Below, one piece after another: positions 40,495 to 43,625 of a DNA stretch of 43,625 nucleotides. Under the pieces are notes generated by a model, which saw only the letters and a list, made by a program, of their open reading frames with translations, had not been told where the DNA came from and did no database searches. The first letter of the stretch is position 1. Every line of letters starts with the position of its first letter. Made by a program: the position numbers and the translations under genes. Source of the stretch: an uncultured Pseudomonadota bacterium (GTDB taxonomy: Bacteria; Pseudomonadota; Alphaproteobacteria; Rs-D84); the NCBI GenBank assembly GCA_902793005.1, contig CADBBQ010000006.1, positions 1 to 43,625 of the forward strand, written 5' to 3'.

Positions 40495-41586
40495 TTATGG
40501 GCACATCTCTAACTGGTGCAGGACATTTTGCACGTCCGCATTTACGGAACTGGCCGTTGCGCGTCCCACGCCGTCATAGTGCTTGTATTCAAACGATGCG
40601 TTTTTAAACGCCGGGTATTCCGCATACAATTCGGTAAATGGCGCCAACAGTGCCGCGAAATTCGCCCGCGATTTGCAAATGCATCCGTTGCGAACATCGG
40701 CAACCGTTGCGGCGGTGGCCTGGTATTCGTCCGCACCCATAATTTCGTCATCACCCATTACCAGGCAACGCATACTGTACCCGGAAAAATTCGCATCGTC
40801 AGACAAGAATTTATAAACCAATGCCTGGGTCGCGCCCGCCTTGTGTAATTTGTATGTAATGCCCCCGGTACAGCACGATTGTGACGCGCGCATTAAAACT
40901 TTATACCGGTTTAACAATGGGGCCATCACTTTTTCATTTGCCGAAATATTTGGGTTTTGCGCGATTGCATCCGAAATTTCGCACATAACATTGTCGCGCA
41001 AACGTTTGCTGCGCGGTGCAACAGTTTCGGAAATAACGGGCTTTCTGCGCCAAATTTCACATTCAGACGGTGTGCTGAACGGGCAATTGGAATATTCGGC
41101 GCGCCAACTTTGCTTTGTGCCATTGTATTCGCCATCAACCGTTGACACATTGTCGGTCGCCCCGGACAAGAAATTGTTTATGATATAAACCGTTTCGCCA
41201 TAATATGTCTGATCGCCCAACGAAAACCCAGCGTTAGGCATTTTTTGAATGTTGGTGCCACGCGCCTGTTTTTTTAATGGCTTTAATACAACGGATTGTG
41301 TTGATGCACTGTTTGAAATAATTGCATCGTCCGTCCATAAATTCTGTACAGATTCCTGGGGAATCAACAACTCGTCAACACGCGCACGCGTTTTGGCGAT
41401 ATCATCCATTGTTTGACGCGCGTATTCGTCCATACTGAATTCCACATTGTCGGGTTCCGCAACAACGGGTTCCACAACCGCAACGGGCGCAATTAATGGT
41501 TCTTCGTCCAAAGAATCAGATGCCCACGCCGCCGGTATGGCACATATACACATCAAAGATGATAAAATAAATATTGGCTGTTTCAT
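40495..41586 (-). CDS. Unknown exported Cys-rich protein
   Basis: The 363 residues open with a signal peptide (about 1-22, ending AAWA), then an acidic/proline segment (EEPLIAPVAVVEPVVAEPDN), a linker and a folded region with at least eight cysteines (NCPFSTPSECEIW, SQSCCTGG, CICKS, a final MCP), so several disulfides are likely in the periplasm or outside. No family recognised. Divergent from the outer-membrane barrel gene. The promoter ends 7 nt before the ATG, another likely leaderless start. Confidence 0.75.
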   Translation of the reverse strand: MKQPIFILSSLMCICAIPAAWASDSLDEEPLIAPVAVVEPVVAEPDNVEFSMDEYARQTMDDIAKTRARVDELLIPQESVQNLWTDDAIISNSASTQSVVLKPLKKQARGTNIQKMPNAGFSLGDQTYYGETVYIINNFLSGATDNVSTVDGEYNGTKQSWRAEYSNCPFSTPSECEIWRRKPVISETVAPRSKRLRDNVMCEISDAIAQNPNISANEKVMAPLLNRYKVLMRASQSCCTGGITYKLHKAGATQALVYKFLSDDANFSGYSMRCLVMGDDEIMGADEYQATAATVADVRNGCICKSRANFAALLAPFTELYAEYPAFKNASFEYKHYDGVGRATASSVNADVQNVLHQLEMCP

Positions 41587-41593
41587 ACCCTAT

Positions 41594-41621
41594 ATAATAT
41601 CACAAAAACAGCCCATTTAAA
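41594..41621 (-). promoter_or_regulatory. Possible promoter giving a leaderless mRNA
   Basis: Minus strand: TTTAAA (41616-41621), 16-bp spacer, TATTAT (41594-41599), then 7 nt to the ATG at 41586. The -35 box is weak. Confidence 0.4.
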
Positions 41622-41635
41622 ATAAAAATTTACGG

Positions 41636-41665
41636 TTGCATAACAATATCGTTTTTTATTATGTT
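41636..41665 (+). promoter_or_regulatory. Promoter of the outer-membrane barrel gene
   Basis: TTGCAT (41636-41641), 18-bp spacer, TATGTT (41660-41665); AAAAGGA before the ATG at 41698. Confidence 0.4.
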
Positions 41666-41697
41666 TAGGATATATATCATAACCAAAAGGATTCTTT

Positions 41698-42627
41698 ATG
41701 AAAAAGACTTGCGCGTTTGTATTATCTGCGGTTTTGGCATTGCCGGCATTTGCGGCATCTGATGCGGATTTATACGGCACAGATATCACCGAGGTATATG
41801 GCGAAACACCAACCGAAACATTAAATACTGATGCGGCGCCGGTTCAAAAAGATACTCAAAAATCTGAAAACCCGGATATAAAGTTTCCACGCGGTATGGA
41901 ATTGGGTTTTGGTGTATCTGGGACAACCGGATTAAATGCGTTTGTCGGATATAATAATAAAAAATTTGATTCATTTTGGTGGAAGCGTTTGGGATTGCGC
42001 CTGGATTTTGCAACCACATCCCCGATTAAAAATAAATTAAATTCCAGAATCAACAGTGCCCTGGGCGATGATGGTTTGGAAATTGATGATAATTTAAAAG
42101 TCCAAGATGTTGAATTCAAAAGTAATCACTATGGTTTGTTGGTTGATTTTTACCCGTTTGGCGACACGTGGTTTTTGGGCGGATTGCGTATGACCGGGGG
42201 ATATATGTTTGGCAAAATGGATATGGATGCAAAAATCCACGGCACAAACATCGGTGGCGATATCAAATTTACATTAAATGGCCGCGAGTATAAATATACA
42301 GGCAACGAAATGAATGGAACGGCTGCGCTGGATTGGAAGTTTAATGGCCCATATCTGGGAACGGGTTTTGATTTAGGCTTGTTCTATGGTTTCAAGATTT
42401 ACCTGGATGCGGGCGTTGTGTTTGCAAACAAATCAGCGAAAATCGATTTAGATGTGCCGTTAACCGATTTGTACGATATTACCGGTGGTGACGTGGTGGC
42501 GGGCAATACCGCATTGCAAAATGCGTATAATGTTGCCAAGGCGCGCGCCCTGGCCGATGCCCAGCACGAATTAGATAAATACCCATACTACCCAATTGTG
42601 AAAATGGGATTTATGTACCGGTTTTAA
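41698..42627 (+). CDS. Outer-membrane beta-barrel protein
   Basis: A 309-residue protein with a signal peptide (about 1-19, ending PAFAA), an acidic N-terminal stretch, then alternating amphipathic strands with Gly and aromatic residues (ELGFGVSGTTGLNAFVGY, WKRLGLRLDFATTS, HYGLLVDFYPFG, WFLGGLRMTGGYMFG, YLGTGFDLGLFYGFKIYLDAG) and a final strand VKMGFMYRF whose C-terminal Phe is the recognition signal for the BAM complex. The pattern suggests an 8-stranded barrel. Cargo or ligand unknown. AAAAGGA ribosome site. Confidence 0.82.
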   Translation: MKKTCAFVLSAVLALPAFAASDADLYGTDITEVYGETPTETLNTDAAPVQKDTQKSENPDIKFPRGMELGFGVSGTTGLNAFVGYNNKKFDSFWWKRLGLRLDFATTSPIKNKLNSRINSALGDDGLEIDDNLKVQDVEFKSNHYGLLVDFYPFGDTWFLGGLRMTGGYMFGKMDMDAKIHGTNIGGDIKFTLNGREYKYTGNEMNGTAALDWKFNGPYLGTGFDLGLFYGFKIYLDAGVVFANKSAKIDLDVPLTDLYDITGGDVVAGNTALQNAYNVAKARALADAQHELDKYPYYPIVKMGFMYRF

Positions 42628-42827
42628 TATGTAAAAAACGAATCAGGGCATTTTTGCCCTGGTTCTTTGTATGAACGAATCGTAAAACGTGCAAAAATAC
42701 GAATCGTTATCGTATAAAATGACCGGTGCTCAAGAAAGTTCGATTTTTTTATAAAAATTTTTTTGGCGGATTTCCGGGCTTTTTGGCGCGCGACCAAAAT
42801 AAATAAAAATTATTTCCCAAAAATCGC
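42628..42827. other. Intergenic region upstream of the rRNA promoter
   Basis: A hairpin GAATCAGGGCA / TGCCCTGGTTC (42640-42665) could terminate the barrel gene, but its T-tract is poor. ACGAATC occurs three times (near 42638, 42674 and 42700), twice as ACGAATCGT. An A/T-rich tract at 42795-42820 lies where an UP element would enhance the rRNA promoter. Confidence 0.5.
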
Positions 42828-42856
42828 TTGACATTTTGGATTTTCAACCACATAAT
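42828..42856 (+). promoter_or_regulatory. rRNA operon promoter
   Basis: Consensus TTGACA (42828-42833), 17-bp spacer, CATAAT (42851-42856). The discriminator after the -10 is GC-rich (AACCGGGC), as in stringently controlled rRNA promoters. Confidence 0.8.
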
Positions 42857-42862
42857 AACCGG

Positions 42863-43208
42863 GCTTTCAAGTTGAGAACAACAAAACTTCCCAACCTATG
42901 AAATTTGGCGATACCGGAAACGAAAAAATACTTCTGGAATTAATCGCAACATTGTTAATAAGAAGCAGCTCATCAAAATTGATTTTTGATGCATTTCAAA
43001 AATCTTCAAGAAGAGATATGCAGACAGTTGAATTTGGAATTATCCAAACTTTGACAAAAGTCAGTGCATATCCTAGACAGGTAGTAGGTTTACATATTAA
43101 ACCTCGTTAAAAACTTGTCTTGCGAATATATTATATGTAAAGACGAACTGAAATTTAAGTCAGCTTTGTTTATATATGCACAGGACTTATGACTACAAGT
43201 TTTTTTAG
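42863..43208 (+). other. rRNA leader
   Basis: About 345 nt between the expected transcription start and the mature 16S end. AAAAACTTGT (near 43108) and ACAAGTTTTT (near 43195) can pair and may be part of a processing stem. No clear boxA was found. A 70-codon open frame inside it is not convincing. Confidence 0.55.
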
Positions 43209-43625
43209 AACTTGAGAGTTTGATCCTGGCTCAGAACGAACGCTGGCGGCAGGTCTTAGGCATGCAAGTCGAACGAGCGAAGCAGGGCTTGCCCTGTGGA
43301 ACGAGTGGCGCACGAGTGAGTAACGCGTGGGAAACTGCCCACCACTGGGGAATAACGTCTGGAAACGGACGCTAATACCGCATACGCCGGAAACGGGAAA
43401 GATTTATCGGTGGTGGATGTGCCCGCGTTGGATTAGCTTGTTGGTGGGGTAATGGCCTACCAAGGCGATGATCCATAGCTGGTCTGAGAGGACGATCAGC
43501 CACGTTGGAACTGAGACACGGTCCAAACTCCTACGGGAGGCAGCAGCTAAGAATATTGGGCAATGGAGGAAACTCTGACCCAGCCATGCCGCGTGAATGA
43601 AGAAGGCCTTCGGGTTGTAAAGTTC
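43209..43625 (+). rRNA. 16S ribosomal RNA, 5' part
   Basis: Begins AACTTGAGAGTTTGATCCTGG and contains universal segments such as ACTCCTACGGGAGGCAGCAG, GTGAGTAACGCGTGGG and, at the edge, CTTCGGGTTGTAAAGTTC. About the first 417 nt are present and the gene runs out of the window. Sequence character (short V1 region, GAACGAACGCTGGCGGCAGG) fits Alphaproteobacteria; the segment after the 338-position primer (CTAAGAATATTGGGCAATGG) is unusual for the common orders. Confidence 0.97.

Noticed and set aside
42898-43110. 70-codon open frame between the rRNA promoter and 16S
   Set aside because: It lies inside the expected rRNA leader, has no ribosome site, no recognisable domain and ordinary chance length.
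1-43625. CRISPR array or insertion sequence with transposase
   Set aside because: No regularly spaced repeats and no transposase or integrase frame were found; the only recombinase homologue lacks its active site.

Overview
The window looks like chromosomal DNA of an alphaproteobacterium, probably an uncultured host-associated lineage with a small genome. The 16S gene that begins at the right end has alphaproteobacterial character, GyrA carries a GyrA box, and envelope genes point to a Gram-negative cell (TolC, an RND pump, an OmpA-like protein, a beta-barrel ending in Phe). Protein-level recognition is by eye, so lineage is an inference. Housekeeping genes have moderate GC, whereas 33.2-37.5 kb is clearly AT-rich.

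Layout. 0-1.7 kb: end of an unknown gene, rpmE, and a SuhB-like protein that has lost its metal ligands. 1.9-7.4 kb: peptidoglycan block mrcA, mraY, ftsW, murG, with murD and murC missing from their usual places. 7.4-9.8 kb: intergenic repeat modules around an exported protein with two copies of a lectin-like domain. 9.8-10.7 kb: tRNA-Glu(CTC) and an APH-fold kinase. 10.8-16.3 kb: efflux operon marR, tolC, adaptor, RND, in which the RND protein lacks the canonical proton-relay residues and the adaptor lacks its hairpin. 16.4-25.4 kb: OmpA-like protein, comF, valS, acyl-ACP thioesterase, rpmH, a 35-codon membrane ORF, gyrA, a MerR regulator. 25.4-28.2 kb: two unknown minus-strand genes, glutathione peroxidase and a small partner. 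28.4-34.6 kb: a polysaccharide operon headed by a serine-recombinase-like protein without catalytic residues, followed by three glycosyltransferases, two hexapeptide acyltransferases and a ParB-like/nucleotidyltransferase fusion. 34.6-37.8 kb: an AT-rich island-like stretch with an orphan phage tail fibre, a membrane protein with a pilin-like tail and a frameshifted HEPN gene, ending near tRNA-Gln(TTG). 37.9-42.6 kb: an AlgI/AlgJ-type polysaccharide O-acetylation pair, an exported Cys-rich protein and an outer-membrane barrel. 42.8 kb onward: rRNA promoter, leader and the 5' part of 16S rRNA.

The most interesting signals are: (1) six genes whose sigma70-like promoter sits 6-10 nt before the ATG with no usable Shine-Dalgarno, a recurring leaderless architecture; (2) a complete-looking efflux operon whose RND transporter has Ser/Asn/Asn where AcrB has Asp407/Asp408/Lys940, behind a MarR promoter with a perfect operator; (3) a catalytically dead invertase homologue as first gene of a polysaccharide operon, with long inverted repeats at its own promoter; (4) a HEPN-type gene split by a T8 homopolymer.

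All promoter, terminator and motif calls were made by reading the sequence; no search or folding program was run.
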